Position numbers and translations under genes: made by a program. A stretch of 64,000 bases of DNA. Source: Solirubrobacterales bacterium. Its GTDB lineage: Bacteria > Actinomycetota > Thermoleophilia > Solirubrobacterales > 70-9. Below are positions 35,364 to 47,403 of the stretch, piece after piece. How positions within the stretch are numbered: the stretch's first letter is position 1; every line of letters starts with the position of its first letter. The notes under the pieces are model-generated. The model saw nothing but the letters and a program-made list of their open reading frames with translations, was not told where the DNA came from and did not search any database. Location of the stretch: NCBI GenBank assembly GCA_017882505.1, contig JADGPJ010000002.1, positions 17,073 to 81,072 on the forward strand, in the 5' to 3' direction.

Positions 35364-36340
35364 GGCTGTCCCATCGCCTGCTTGAACCGATCGAGCTCAC
35401 TGGTCACGGCGGGGTCGACGCCGCGCAGGCGGGCCAGCTCGAGGGAGACGAGATCGCCCAGCATCGTCGCCCAGAAGAGGCGGGCGACCCGGGTCTCGCC
35501 CGCGGTCTCGACCTGCACCGCGGCGGCACCGTCGGCGCTGACCACTGCTGCCGTCAACTCGATTCGCCGCCGCTCGCGCGGGTGCTGGTCGGAGTCTTCG
35601 AGGAAGACGGCGGCGAGGCCGGCCTCGGCGGCAGCCTCGGTCCAACCGCAGATCTCGTTGTGGTCGGCCTCCGGCAGCTCCGAGTGGAAGCAGGGCAGCT
35701 TGGCGTTCTCGTTGACCTGGGTCTTCCAGCGACGGGCGACCGGACCGGTCAGATCGGCGCCGTAGACCACCGGCAGGGTCCCGTCGAGCTGAGCCGCGAT
35801 CTCGACGGCGCGGGCCTGGAGCGCCTCGGCCTGCTCGGAGAGGAAGGCGGCGGCGGCATCGATCTCGGTGTGAAGGCGGGGAGCGATGCCGCAGAGCGCC
35901 GCCACCTCGGCGGCGACGACGAACATGTAGGCGACGGCGACCCGAGGCTGGAAGATGCCGGGAAGGCCGACCACGGGGACCCCGGCCTTGCGGGCTTCGT
36001 CGACCAGGGTGCCGCCGGTGCTGGCGACGACGCGACGGGCGCCCAGCGCCTCGGCCGCGGCGAAGCAGGCGAGGGTCTCCTCGGTCATGCCCGAGTAGCT
36101 GGAGCAGAGCACCGTCCACTCCGGCGTCGCCCAGCTCGGCAGCTCGTAGCCGCGCACCGAGACCAGCGGCCGCGTCAGCCGATCCCCCAGCGCGGCGGCG
36201 GCGAGATCGCCGCCGATCGCCGACCCGCCCATCCCGCAGACCATCAGCCCGGCGGCGTCGGCGGACTCCAGACGCGCCGATTCGATCCGCCAGAGGGCGT
36301 CGCGAAGCTGGTCAGGTATGCCGAGTACGTCGTCGATCAT
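35360..36340 (-). CDS. Bifunctional phosphoglucose/phosphomannose isomerase (SIS domain)
   Basis: 326 residues. Two SIS folds; VCGMGGSAIGGDLAAAAL binds the sugar phosphate, and CSSYSGMTEETL completes it. The C-terminal marks WKTQVNENAKLPCFHSELPE and HNEICGW are those of the archaeal-type bifunctional PGI/PMI family found in actinobacteria. It interconverts fructose-6-P with glucose-6-P or mannose-6-P, supplying substrate to the flanking pyrophosphorylases. GTG/ATG region at 36340; coupling to both neighbours. Confidence 0.92.
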   Translation of the reverse strand: MIDDVLGIPDQLRDALWRIESARLESADAAGLMVCGMGGSAIGGDLAAAALGDRLTRPLVSVRGYELPSWATPEWTVLCSSYSGMTEETLACFAAAEALGARRVVASTGGTLVDEARKAGVPVVGLPGIFQPRVAVAYMFVVAAEVAALCGIAPRLHTEIDAAAAFLSEQAEALQARAVEIAAQLDGTLPVVYGADLTGPVARRWKTQVNENAKLPCFHSELPEADHNEICGWTEAAAEAGLAAVFLEDSDQHPRERRRIELTAAVVSADGAAAVQVETAGETRVARLFWATMLGDLVSLELARLRGVDPAVTSELDRFKQAMGQP

Positions 36341-36344
36341 CAGG

Positions 36345-37331
36345 TCACCTCCGGGCCGGGACTATCTCATCCCGCCCGACGACGGCGCCGGAGAGGCAAG
36401 CCCCGGCCCCGACCTTAACGCCAGGAGCGAGAACGGAGCCGGTGATCCGGGCCCCCGCGCCAACGTCACAGCCGCCGAGCAGGACCGAGTCGCGCACTTC
36501 CGCCCCGGCGGCCACGGTGCAGCCCGGGCCGAGGACCGCGCGCGGGCCGACCGCGGCGCCCTCGGCGATCTCGGCGCCGGCGCCGACGAGCAGACCCGGG
36601 GCGGTGGGCCTGACCCGGGTCTGGACCCGGCCCTCGAGGATGTCCCAGGTCGCCTGCAGGTAACGCGCGGGCGTGCCGATGTCCATCCAGTAGCCGTCCA
36701 GGAGTAACCCGTGAAGCCCGTCGCCGACCAGCCGCGGGAAGACATCGCGCTCGATCGAGACCTCCCGCTCCGGTGGGATCAGATCGAGGACCGAGCGCTC
36801 CAGCACGTAGGCGCCGGCGTTGACCTCACCCGGCGCGGCCTCGCCGGTCTTCTCGAGGAACTGCAGCACCGCGCCGTCGCCGTCGCTGCGGACGAGACCG
36901 TAGGCGGCGGCGTCCTCGACCGCGAACAGCGCCAGGGTCGCCCGCGCCCGGCGCTCCTCGTGGGCGCGGAGCAGGGCGTCGAGGTCGAAGTTGGTGAGGA
37001 CGTCGCCGTTGAGGGCGAGGAAGCGCTCATCCAGGCGGTCGCCGAGGCTGTCGGCGGCAAAGCGGATCGCCCCCGCGGTGCCGCGCCGATCCGGCTCGAT
37101 CACGTAGGTGAGCCGGACCCCGGCGTGCTCGCCCTCACCGAGCGCCGCCCGCAGGACATCCGGCAGGAAGCCACAGGCGAACACCACCTCGCTGACGCCG
37201 TGCTCCGCCAGCCACTCGACCATGTAGGCGAGAAACGGCCGGTCGACCAGGGTCAGCGCCGGCTTCGGGATCGTGTCGGTAAGCGGCCGAAGTCGCGTCC
37301 CCTCGCCCCCGACCAGCACTATCGCCTGCAT
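36345..37331 (-). CDS. Second NDP-sugar pyrophosphorylase with beta-helix domain
   Basis: 328 residues, paralogous to the 34350 product. The N-terminal motif IVLVGGEGTRLRPLTDTIPKPA contains GGxGTR...PKP; the metal Asp is in LALNGDVLTNFDL. The C-terminal LbH repeats (GAGAEIAEGAAVGPRAVLG) are longer and better formed than in the paralogue. The likely product is GDP-mannose or a related NDP-hexose. It begins one base after the ugd stop. Confidence 0.88.
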   Translation of the reverse strand: MQAIVLVGGEGTRLRPLTDTIPKPALTLVDRPFLAYMVEWLAEHGVSEVVFACGFLPDVLRAALGEGEHAGVRLTYVIEPDRRGTAGAIRFAADSLGDRLDERFLALNGDVLTNFDLDALLRAHEERRARATLALFAVEDAAAYGLVRSDGDGAVLQFLEKTGEAAPGEVNAGAYVLERSVLDLIPPEREVSIERDVFPRLVGDGLHGLLLDGYWMDIGTPARYLQATWDILEGRVQTRVRPTAPGLLVGAGAEIAEGAAVGPRAVLGPGCTVAAGAEVRDSVLLGGCDVGAGARITGSVLAPGVKVGAGACLSGAVVGRDEIVPARR

Positions 37332-38642
37332 CTACTCGGAGGCGGCGGGAGCAGGCGCCACCTGCGGCTTGCCGATTCCCTCGTAATCGAAGCCGGCGGC
37401 CCGCAGCGTCGCGGCGTCGAGGAAGTTGCGGCCGTCGATGATCAGCGCCTGCGCCATCCGGCCAGCCACGTCGGCCCAGTCGAGCTCGGCGAACTCGGGC
37501 CACTCGGTGACGAGGACGGCGGCATCGGCCCCGTCGAGCGCCTCCAGCGCCGATCCGGCCATCTCGACCGAGTCGAGGAGCTCGCTGGCGCGTCCGGTGG
37601 CGACGGGATCGAAGGCGACGACTTCGGCGCCCTCGCCCTGCAGCCGCGCCGCAAGGACCAGGCTCGACGCCTCGCGCATGTCGTCGGTGTCCGGCTTGAA
37701 GGCCAGGCCCAGCAATGCCACCCGCTTGCCGATCAGGCTCCCGAGATGCTTCTCGAGCTTCCCGACCACCCGCCGCTTCTGCAGCTCGTTGACCTCGATC
37801 ACCGCGGTCAGCAACTGGAAGTGGTAGCCGGTGTTGCCCGCCAGCATCTTCAGGGCGCTGACGTCCTTGGGGAAGCAGGAGCCGCCGTAGCCGATGCCGG
37901 CGCGCAGGAACGAGGAGCCGATCCGCTGATCGAGGCCCATGCCCTCGGCCACCTCGGCGACGTCGGCGCCCACCTCCTCGCAGACGTTGGCGATCTCGTT
38001 GATGAAGGAGATCTTGGTCGCCAGGAAGGCGTTGGAGGCGAGCTTGATCATCTCGGCGCTGGCGACGTCGGTTCGGTGGATGGTGCCGCCGAGCGGTTCG
38101 TACAGCGCGGCCACGGCGGCGGCGGCGGCCTCGTCGCCCGGGTCGGTGCCGACGACGACGCGATCGGGGTGCATGAAGTCCTCGACCGCCGAACCCTCCT
38201 TGAGGAACTCGGGGCAGGAGACGTAGGCGAGGTCGGGCAGGTCACGGCGGATCGAGTTGCCGGTTCCGGCGGGGACGGTGCTCTTCATCACCAGCACGTG
38301 GCCGCCGCCGGCGGGGAGGTTGTCGACGACGGTGCGAACCCGCGAGAGGTCGGCGTCGCCCGAGTAGGTCGGCGGCGTGTCGACGCAGACGAACAGCAGC
38401 CGCGCCCGCTCCAGCAGCTCCGCCATCTCGGTGGTGAAGGTGATCCTCTCCGCGTTGCGGCGAAGCATCTCTTCGAGACCCGGCTCGTGGATCGTCGTCT
38501 CTCCCCGCGAAAGCGCCTCGATCTTCTCGGGGAGGATGTCGCGGGCGACCACCTGGTGTCCCAGCTCGGCGAAGCAGACCGCGGTGACCAGACCCACCCA
38601 GCCGACTCCGATCACTCCGACTGCGTCCGAGTTCTTGCTCAT
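37332..38642 (-). CDS. ugd: UDP-glucose 6-dehydrogenase
   Basis: 436 residues. The NAD Rossmann motif is VIGVGWVGLVTAVCFAELGH. The catalytic Cys is in GIGYGGSCFPKDV, and the substrate Lys region is EMIKLASNAFLATKISFINE. Oxidises UDP-glucose (or a related NDP-sugar) to the uronate for capsule or teichuronic-type polymers. The ATG at 38642 overlaps the LCP gene stop by 4 nt. GDP-mannose dehydrogenase is the main alternative; the flanking mannose-type genes make that a serious possibility. Confidence 0.9.
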   Translation of the reverse strand: MSKNSDAVGVIGVGWVGLVTAVCFAELGHQVVARDILPEKIEALSRGETTIHEPGLEEMLRRNAERITFTTEMAELLERARLLFVCVDTPPTYSGDADLSRVRTVVDNLPAGGGHVLVMKSTVPAGTGNSIRRDLPDLAYVSCPEFLKEGSAVEDFMHPDRVVVGTDPGDEAAAAAVAALYEPLGGTIHRTDVASAEMIKLASNAFLATKISFINEIANVCEEVGADVAEVAEGMGLDQRIGSSFLRAGIGYGGSCFPKDVSALKMLAGNTGYHFQLLTAVIEVNELQKRRVVGKLEKHLGSLIGKRVALLGLAFKPDTDDMREASSLVLAARLQGEGAEVVAFDPVATGRASELLDSVEMAGSALEALDGADAAVLVTEWPEFAELDWADVAGRMAQALIIDGRNFLDAATLRAAGFDYEGIGKPQVAPAPAASE

Positions 38643-40291
38643 GGCGTCTTCTTTCCTTCGCGCTTGCGCTTTTTGTTGGGGATGATCACGTGCGCCGAGC
38701 GCGCGATGCCCAGCATCTGGTCGTTGGTGAGCGACATCTGCAGGCTGTTGGACACCCAATAGGTGTTCTCCCCCCGGTGCCAGGCGACCAGCTTCACCTT
38801 GCCGCTGTCGACGAAGATCTCGTATTCGCGTCCGTTGATCGTCCTGGTTTCGCTCGGGTTATCGAGGATCGGCGGGTCCGACCAGCCCTGAATCCCCTGC
38901 ACCCCGAAGTAGTTTATTTCGTATTCGGGCTGATACTCCGCGACCATCCGATACGCGGGGTGACGATCCTGGCTTTTGTCCCTGAGGTGGTAGACGCGCG
39001 GGTCAACGATGCGTTCGTAGGGATCGGTTTCGACGTAGGAGGCGCCGGACGGGAGCCGGCTTACGTAGAAGACCGGGAAGCCACCGCTGACCTTGCGGGC
39101 GACGATCTTTCCCTCCGCCAATCCTGCTTCGCCGGCGGCGACGAGACCGTCGCTCCCGGGCGGGCCCAGGTGGACGACGGACTTCGGCTTCGTCCTCGTC
39201 TTCGGCTTGGACTTGCCCTTCTTCCCCTGCTTCGACTTCGCGCTCTTCTTCGAATGCTTTTCGGAGCGTTCCGGGAACCCTTCGGCCTCCGGGCCGGATT
39301 CGCCGAGGAATTCCTTCACCGCTCCGTGGATCGCGCTCTCGGAGGCGTAGACGTAGCTGGGCCCCAGTTCGGCCGGAAAATGGACCTGACTGACTTCGGA
39401 GTGGCGCGATTCGACGAAGAGATCGAGCAGCTGGATCAGCGTCGCCGTATCGCTGATGTCCGAGGTCGTGTATTCGGTGAAGATGTCGACCAGGTTGTTG
39501 TTGTCGGTGAGGAAATCCTGGAGCGGCAGCTCTTGGCGGGCCTGGCTGAGGAAGGCCTGCTGGCGGGCCGAGCGGACGATGTCCGTGTCGGTATGGCGGT
39601 AGCGCACGTACTGGAGCGCTTTTTTCCCGCAGAGCAGCTGGTAGCCCGGCTGGATGTTGATTTCCGAATACTGTTCGGAGGCCGGCACGCCTTCGTTGGA
39701 GTGGTAATAACGGCGGTCGACGTCCGTATAGACGCAGCCGATCGCGTCAACGGCGCGGACGAAGCCGAGGAAGTCGACGTTGACGACGTGGTTGATCTTC
39801 AACCCGGTCAGTTCCTTGACCACCTGCAGGGTCAGTTTCGGCCCGCCGTAGGTATAGGCGGCGTTGAACTTTTCGGTCCCGAAGCCGGGGATTTCAACCT
39901 TGAGGTCGCGCGGGATCGACATCACCGAGATCAGGTTCTTGCTCGGATCGAGGCGGAGCAGGATCGTCGTGTCCGAGCGCCCTGGGTCTTCCTGCAGGTT
40001 CGCCCGCTTGTCGGAGCCGAGGACGAGGATCGTCTCGGGCCCGCCGCCGTGGACGTCTTCGAGCTCCTTTTCGATCTTGGTCTTGAAGTTCCCGTTTTCC
40101 CCGATCGCCTGAGCGATGCTGTCCAGGTAGAGCAGGATGCTGGTCGCGGTCGCCGCGGCGGAGACGGCGACGATGATCACCGCGGCCAGCGTGAACCGCC
40201 ACCAGAAGCGCTTGGGCTTCGGCGCCGGCTCGCTGTCGCCGCCCGGAGGCGGCTTCTTCGGTGCCCGGCCCGGAACTTGCGGCTCAGTCAT
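38639..40291 (-). CDS. LytR-CpsA-Psr (LCP) family cell-wall ligase
   Basis: 550 residues. A cytoplasmic Pro/Lys-rich N-terminus and one TM helix (about 32-54) precede the LCP domain (about 85-260), with VLGSDKRANLQEDPGRSDTTILLRLDP, SVMSIPRDLKVEIPG, and the DxVRSARQQAFLSQAR block carrying the conserved Arg residues. LCP enzymes attach lipid-linked glycopolymers to peptidoglycan. A Lys/Ser-rich insertion (about 350-380) and a ~170-residue C-terminal domain of no recognised family follow. Its place in the sugar-nucleotide cluster fits attachment of the polymer made from these precursors (inference). Confidence 0.93.
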   Translation of the reverse strand: MTEPQVPGRAPKKPPPGGDSEPAPKPKRFWWRFTLAAVIIVAVSAAATATSILLYLDSIAQAIGENGNFKTKIEKELEDVHGGGPETILVLGSDKRANLQEDPGRSDTTILLRLDPSKNLISVMSIPRDLKVEIPGFGTEKFNAAYTYGGPKLTLQVVKELTGLKINHVVNVDFLGFVRAVDAIGCVYTDVDRRYYHSNEGVPASEQYSEINIQPGYQLLCGKKALQYVRYRHTDTDIVRSARQQAFLSQARQELPLQDFLTDNNNLVDIFTEYTTSDISDTATLIQLLDLFVESRHSEVSQVHFPAELGPSYVYASESAIHGAVKEFLGESGPEAEGFPERSEKHSKKSAKSKQGKKGKSKPKTRTKPKSVVHLGPPGSDGLVAAGEAGLAEGKIVARKVSGGFPVFYVSRLPSGASYVETDPYERIVDPRVYHLRDKSQDRHPAYRMVAEYQPEYEINYFGVQGIQGWSDPPILDNPSETRTINGREYEIFVDSGKVKLVAWHRGENTYWVSNSLQMSLTNDQMLGIARSAHVIIPNKKRKREGKKTP

Positions 40292-41375
40292 CGTCGAGCC
40301 GGCCCGGGATCGCCCGGAGGAACGATTCGAGAGCCTGGCGGTAGGTCTCCAGCGAGGAGACCGAGACCCACTCCTCGGGGCCGTGGTGGCCGGCGCCGAC
40401 CGGTCCGAACTCGACCGCCGGCACTCCCACTCGCAGGAAGGAGACCGCGTCGGAGGCGCCGTCGCGCCCGACGCTCATCGGCTCGCCGTGATGGTGCGCG
40501 GTCGCCGAGTCGCGCAGCGCCCGCACGAAGACGGACTCGCGGTCGACCGTGGCCGGGGGGCGGGTCAGCAGCGGCGTCGCCTGGACGCCCGAGAGGCCAC
40601 GCACTTCCTCCAGGATCGCGGCCGGATCCTGGTCGGGCAGATAGCGGATGTCGACGTCGATCACGCATCGGTCTGGCACCTTGTTCAGCGCGTCCCCGCC
40701 CCAGATCCTCCCCAGGTTGATCGAGGGGCGATCGAAGAGCTCCGAACTGTGCCGGGCAAACGGTAGCGACTCGATACTGCGAAAGACGTCGATCGCGTTG
40801 AGGACGGCGTTGTCGCCGAGCCAGGGGGTGGCTCCGTGGGCCGCCCTTCCGCCCACCTCCAGGCGCAGCGCCAGCACTCCCTTGGCCTCGACGCCGATGT
40901 GGAGATCGGTCGGCTCGCCGGTGATCGCGAAGTCGCCGATGAAGCCGCAGTCAACCAGGTGGTCGCAGCCGCGCTCGTCTCCCTCCTCGGACTCCTCGTC
41001 GCCGACGACGCCCAACCGCACCCGGACGCCGGCCTGATCGCGCATCGCCGCGGTCGTCAGCAGCATCGCCGCCAGCGCGCCCTTCATGTCGTAGGCGCCG
41101 CGGCCGTATAGGCGATCGCCGTCGATTCGCGGCTGGAACTGCTCAGCGGGGGCGGGGACGACGTCGAGGTGGCCCTCCAGGACGACGGTCGGAGCCGACT
41201 CGGGACCGACCTCGGCCTTGATCACCGGCAGGCCGCGGACCTCGTCGCGCTCGGCCTCGATCCCGCGCGCCTCCAACCAGCCCTTGACGAATCCCGCCGC
41301 CTCCCAGATCGCCTCGGGCTCAGAGGTCTCGTACCCGATCAGTCGCTCGGTGAGCACTACAAGCTCCTCGCTCAT
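40284..41375 (-). CDS. M20 family metallopeptidase (ArgE/DapE-type)
   Basis: 363 residues. Zinc-binding motifs in order: VLEGHLDVVPAP (H and D), GRGAYDMKGALAAML (bridging Asp), GDEESEEGDERGCDHL (catalytic Glu pair), and ITGEPTDLHIGVEAKG. The dimerisation domain lies around 170-280. It hydrolyses an N-acyl amino acid or dipeptide; candidates are acetylornithine deacetylase, succinyl-diaminopimelate desuccinylase or a carboxypeptidase. The substrate is unresolved. Its end overlaps the LCP start by 8 nt. Confidence 0.88.
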   Translation of the reverse strand: MSEELVVLTERLIGYETSEPEAIWEAAGFVKGWLEARGIEAERDEVRGLPVIKAEVGPESAPTVVLEGHLDVVPAPAEQFQPRIDGDRLYGRGAYDMKGALAAMLLTTAAMRDQAGVRVRLGVVGDEESEEGDERGCDHLVDCGFIGDFAITGEPTDLHIGVEAKGVLALRLEVGGRAAHGATPWLGDNAVLNAIDVFRSIESLPFARHSSELFDRPSINLGRIWGGDALNKVPDRCVIDVDIRYLPDQDPAAILEEVRGLSGVQATPLLTRPPATVDRESVFVRALRDSATAHHHGEPMSVGRDGASDAVSFLRVGVPAVEFGPVGAGHHGPEEWVSVSSLETYRQALESFLRAIPGRLDDD

Positions 41376-41449
41376 CGGACGCCCCGCAACGACGAGCCCC
41401 CGCCAGCTCCAGATATGAAGGGTGCGGCCTGGTTGCCAGCTTCACCGAA

Positions 41450-41475
41450 GAAGGACGTTTGCCTGGGCGTCCTTC
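41450..41475. terminator. Hairpin after the ATP synthase operon
   Basis: GAAGGACG (41450-41457) and CGTCCTTC (41468-41475) are exact complements around a 10-nt loop. It lies about 64 nt past the atpC stop on the minus strand and before the M20 peptidase gene. TTCGGTG follows instead of a T-run on the minus strand. Confidence 0.6.
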
Positions 41476-41538
41476 GGCGAGGGATCGAGTGAGGGAGCCG
41501 ATACCCCTCCACTTGCGGCCTCGTCCCGAGGGACCGAC

Positions 41539-41949
41539 TCATCCCGCGATCGCGAGGAAGGCCTCCGCCCGGTCGCGGTCTTTCTGCGCCCGCGCGAAGT
41601 CGGCGCTCCCTTTCTCGTTCTCGGAGAGCCGCTGCTCGGCATCGGCGAGCTGCTCTTTCAGCGCTGCGGCGTCGAGGTCCTCGGGCGCGATCGCCTCCTC
41701 GAGCAGGAGGCGGGCGCGGTTGCCGAAGACCTGCAACCAGCCGTGCGCCTGGGCGTAGCGCACGGTCTCGGAACTGGAGAGATGCAGGCGCAGCTCGGTC
41801 GGCCGCAGCGCCGCCAGCAGCGGCGCATGGTTGGCGAGGATGCCGATTTCGCCGACCTCGGTCCGGGTCGAGACCTGCTGCACTTCGCCGTTGAAGACCT
41901 CCCCCTCCGGGGTCAGAACCTCGACGTCCACCATGTGCTCCGCCGCCAC
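41539..41949 (-). CDS. atpC: ATP synthase F1 subunit epsilon
   Basis: 136 residues. N-terminal beta-sandwich: VDVEVLTPEGEVFNGEVQQVSTRTEVGEIGILANHAPLLAAL. C-terminal two-helix hairpin from about 90. It regulates rotation and couples the stalk to the c-ring. Last gene of the nine-gene atp operon, followed by a hairpin. The C-terminal helix (EKGSADFARAQKDRDRAEAFL) is Arg/Asp-rich. Confidence 0.95.
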   Translation of the reverse strand: MAAEHMVDVEVLTPEGEVFNGEVQQVSTRTEVGEIGILANHAPLLAALRPTELRLHLSSSETVRYAQAHGWLQVFGNRARLLLEEAIAPEDLDAAALKEQLADAEQRLSENEKGSADFARAQKDRDRAEAFLAIAG

Positions 41950-41957
41950 GTCAGTCC

Positions 41958-44332
<2,375 letters not shown>

Positions 44333-44350
44333 AGCGAAACGCCGGACGGA

Positions 44351-45979
44351 CTACGCCGGCGTCGCCTCCTTGTCCTCGGCGGCGGCGCGGGCCGGGGCCT
44401 CGCGCTCCTCGGGGGACTTGATGCGGTCGGACTCGCCGGCCTCGACCGGCTCGCCGTTCTCGTCGAAGTCGGCGCCGAAGTCGTCGACGAAGTCGGCGAT
44501 CGCCTTGCCCAGTTCCTCCTCGGCGTCGTCCTCGAGCTTGCCGGTCTCTTCGATCTGCTTCAGCAGGTCGGCCTTCTCGGCGTGCAGGCGGGTGCGCAGG
44601 TCGGCGAGGAACTCGCCGACGCGCTCGACTTTGATCCGGTCGAGGTAGCCGCCGGTGCCGGAGTAGATCGACGCCACCTGGTCGCCGACGCTGAGCGGTT
44701 CGCGCTCTTTCTGTTTCAGCAGCTCGACCAGGCGTTCGCCGCGGGTCAGAGCTTTCTGGGTCTCCGCGTCGAGCTCGGAGCCGAACTGGGCGAAGGCCTC
44801 GAGGTCGCGGTACTGAGAGAGGTCGAGGCGCAGTTTTCCGGCGACTTTCTTCATCGCCTTGATCTGCGCGTCGCCTCCAACCCGCGAGACCGAGATGCCG
44901 ACGTTGATCGCCGGCCGCACGCCGGAGAAGAAGAGGTCGGACTCGAGGAAGATCTGACCGTCGGTGATCGAGATCACGTTGGTCGGGATGTAGGCGGAGA
45001 CGTCGGAGGCCTGGGTCTCGATGATCGGCAGCGCCGTCAGCGAGCCGCCGCCGAGGTCGTCGTTCAGTTTCACCGCGCGCTCGAGCAGGCGGGAGTGCAG
45101 GTAGAAGACGTCTCCCGGGTAAGCCTCGCGACCGGGCGGGCGCCGCAGCAGCAGCGACATCTGGCGGTAGGCGGAGGCGTGTTTGGTGAGGTCGTCGTAT
45201 ACGACGAGGGCGGCTTTGCCGTTGTAGAGGAAGTACTCGCCCATCGCGCAGCCCGCGTAGGGAGCGATGTACTTGATCGGCGCCGCCTCGTCAGCGGGGG
45301 CGGCGACGATGATCGTGTTCTCCATCGCGCCGTTCTCCTCGAGCACCTCTTTCAGCTGCACGACGGTCGACATCCGCTGGCCGATCGCCACGTAGATGCA
45401 GACCATGTCCTTGTCGCGGGCGTTGATGATCGTGTCGATCGCAATCGCCGTCTTGCCGGTCTGGCGGTCGCCGATGATCAGCTCTCGCTGGCCGCGGCCG
45501 ATCGGGATCATCCCGTCGATCGCCATCAGACCGGTCTGGACCGGTTCGGTCACCGGCTGGCGTTCGACGACGCCGGGGGCTTTGAACTCGGCGGGGCGGG
45601 TCTCGGTCGTGGCGATCTCACCGCGGTTGTCGAGCGGGCGCCCGAGAGGGTCGACCATGCGGCCCAGCAGCTCCTCGCCGACGGGGATCCGCAGCAGGTG
45701 GCCGGTCCGCTTGACCGTGTCGCCCTCGACGATCTTTTCCCACTCGCCGAACAGCACGACGCCGACGTTGTCGGACTCGAGGTTCAGCCCCAGCCCGGTG
45801 ACCCCGTGCGGCAGGTCGAGCATCTCCAGCGCCATGCAGTTGTCGAGGCCGTGGACACGGGCGATGCCGTCGGCCACGGAAAGGACGGTTCCAACCTCCG
45901 AGAGGTCGGCGGAATCCGTCTCCAACCCCTCGATCCGCTCGCGCAGAATGCTTGCGATCTCGTCCGGCTTGATCTCCAT
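44351..45979 (-). CDS. atpA: ATP synthase F1 subunit alpha
   Basis: 542 residues. P-loop [14 protein letters not shown], arginine-finger region [14 protein letters not shown], and the non-catalytic nucleotide-site motifs are present. The C-terminus has a charged extension of about 40 residues ([18 protein letters not shown] region) beyond the usual end, probably flexible. Promotes ATP binding at beta-beta interfaces. Confidence 0.98.
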   Translation of the reverse strand: MEIKPDEIASILRERIEGLETDSADLSEVGTVLSVADGIARVHGLDNCMALEMLDLPHGVTGLGLNLESDNVGVVLFGEWEKIVEGDTVKRTGHLLRIPVGEELLGRMVDPLGRPLDNRGEIATTETRPAEFKAPGVVERQPVTEPVQTGLMAIDGMIPIGRGQRELIIGDRQTGKTAIAIDTIINARDKDMVCIYVAIGQRMSTVVQLKEVLEENGAMENTIIVAAPADEAAPIKYIAPYAGCAMGEYFLYNGKAALVVYDDLTKHASAYRQMSLLLRRPPGREAYPGDVFYLHSRLLERAVKLNDDLGGGSLTALPIIETQASDVSAYIPTNVISITDGQIFLESDLFFSGVRPAINVGISVSRVGGDAQIKAMKKVAGKLRLDLSQYRDLEAFAQFGSELDAETQKALTRGERLVELLKQKEREPLSVGDQVASIYSGTGGYLDRIKVERVGEFLADLRTRLHAEKADLLKQIEETGKLEDDAEEELGKAIADFVDDFGADFDENGEPVEAGESDRIKSPEEREAPARAAAEDKEATPA

Positions 45980-45996
45980 CGGGTGCTCTTGCCTCC

Positions 45997-46530
45997 TTAC
46001 GCCGCTTGCGCGACGCTTTTTCGAAGTTTCTCCAAGCGATTGCGGATGCTCGCGTCAAGGACCATGTTTCCTACTTGCAGGACGACGCCGCCGAGGATCT
46101 CCGCGTCGACGCGACTGGCCAGATCGACCTCCTGGCCGGTCTGGCGCTCGATCTCCTCGCCGATCTTGCCGACGACGGCCGGGTCCAGCTCGACGGCGCT
46201 GGTCACAGTCACGTCGATGCGACGGTTCTCGTGCTTCCAGAGCTCCTCGAACTGGCGCCGGATGCGGAAGACCTCGGTCATCCGCTGCTTCTCGATCAGC
46301 ATTTCGAGGAAGTTGACGAACTCGGGCTCGGCGCCGTCGATCGCCCGCCTCGCCCCGTCGCTCTTCTCAGCCGAGGAGAAGTAAGGGCTGAAGAAGAAGA
46401 CCTGGAGGTCGCGATTGCCGTCGACGGCGTCGGCGAACTGCCCGAGCTGCTCGCGGACGGCGTCCAGCTTGCCCTTCTGCTTGGCGACATCGAAGAGCGC
46501 GCTGGAGTAGGCGTGGGCGACGTCCTGCAT
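45997..46530 (-). CDS. atpH: ATP synthase F1 subunit delta
   Basis: 177 residues. The six-helix N-terminal OSCP/delta domain starts with [26 protein letters not shown]. The C-terminal signature reads [20 protein letters not shown]-like ([13 protein letters not shown]) and [22 protein letters not shown]. Connects the peripheral stalk to the F1 head. Located between atpF and atpA. Confidence 0.95.
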   Translation of the reverse strand: MQDVAHAYSSALFDVAKQKGKLDAVREQLGQFADAVDGNRDLQVFFFSPYFSSAEKSDGARRAIDGAEPEFVNFLEMLIEKQRMTEVFRIRRQFEELWKHENRRIDVTVTSAVELDPAVVGKIGEEIERQTGQEVDLASRVDAEILGGVVLQVGNMVLDASIRNRLEKLRKSVAQAA

Positions 46531-46541
46531 CAGTACCCCAC

Positions 46542-47114
46542 CTAGTTCTCCGACCCCGAGAGTCGCGAGAAGTCGACCTCGCTGAGCGCCTCCTCGACGA
46601 GGCGGCGCTGATCCTCGGCGTTGAGGCTCTTGCGGGTCACCTTCTCGGTCGCGAGAACCGTCAGATCGGCGACCTCGGTGCGGATCTGCTCCAGCGAGCG
46701 GCGAGTCTCCGCTTCGATGTCGCGTTTCGCCGCCGCGACCAGCTCCTCGCGCTTCTCGCGGCCGGCGACGGTCGCCTCGGCCTCCACCGTCTCTGCCGCT
46801 TTGCGAGCGCGGACCATGATGTCGTCAGCCTGCTCCCGCGCCTCGGCGAGGCGGCCGCGGTACTCCTCGAGCAACTCGTCGGATTCACGACGCTGGCGCT
46901 CGGCCGCGTCGAGCGACTCGGCGATCGTTTTCGCCCGCCGGTCCAGGGCCTCCTGGATTTTCGGGAAGGCGACCTTGCTGAGCACCCACATCGTGAAGAG
47001 GAAGAGGACCAGCGTCCAGATCATCAGGCCGAGGCCCGGTGAGACCAGGAAGCTGCCGCCTTCGCCCTTCTTAGCGGCGAGCGGAATCGCGCCTATGTAG
47101 CCGAGCAACTCCAT
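46542..47114 (-). CDS. atpF: ATP synthase F0 subunit b
   Basis: 190 residues. One N-terminal TM helix (about 25-48, LGLMIWTLVLFLFTMWVLSK) followed by a long charged coiled coil (about 55-180), the peripheral stalk. KVAFPKIQEALDRRAKTIAE is the conserved start of the dimer helix. Starts 4 nt after the atpE stop. Confidence 0.96.
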   Translation of the reverse strand: MELLGYIGAIPLAAKKGEGGSFLVSPGLGLMIWTLVLFLFTMWVLSKVAFPKIQEALDRRAKTIAESLDAAERQRRESDELLEEYRGRLAEAREQADDIMVRARKAAETVEAEATVAGREKREELVAAAKRDIEAETRRSLEQIRTEVADLTVLATEKVTRKSLNAEDQRRLVEEALSEVDFSRLSGSEN

Positions 47115-47118
47115 GCGC

Positions 47119-47385
47119 CTAGAGGAAGAAGGCGATCAGGCCGAAGATGAACGTGTAGAAGGCGACGGCCTCGGTCAGCGCGAAGCCGAGCCAGCGAATG
47201 CTCTGGAGCTCGTCTTTCATCTCGGGCTGGCGAGCAACCGACTCGATCTCCTTACCGAAGATGAAGCCGATGCCGATACCGGCGCCGATCGAGCCGAGGC
47301 CCGCGCCGACGCCAAGGGCGACGGCCTTGCCGGCAGCTTCAACGCCTTCGTCTGAGACGGCGGCGACGACAGGGGACAGGTCCAT
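47119..47385 (-). CDS. atpE: ATP synthase F0 subunit c
   Basis: 88 residues, two membrane helices in a hairpin. Helix 1 has the small-residue pattern GVGAGLGSIGAGIGIG; the polar loop is RQPE; helix 2 carries the ion-binding Glu (about residue 72) in GFALTEAVAFY. The residue after Glu is Ala and no Gln occurs in the helix-1 position, which points to proton rather than sodium coupling. Confidence 0.97.
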   Translation of the reverse strand: MDLSPVVAAVSDEGVEAAGKAVALGVGAGLGSIGAGIGIGFIFGKEIESVARQPEMKDELQSIRWLGFALTEAVAFYTFIFGLIAFFL

Positions 47386-47403
47386 GGAAAGAGTGCTCCT
47401 TTT

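Noticed and set aside
36711-38762. A 683-codon plus-strand frame opposite ugd and a pyrophosphorylase
   Set aside because: Antisense shadow of conserved genes; no motif and no ribosome-binding site.
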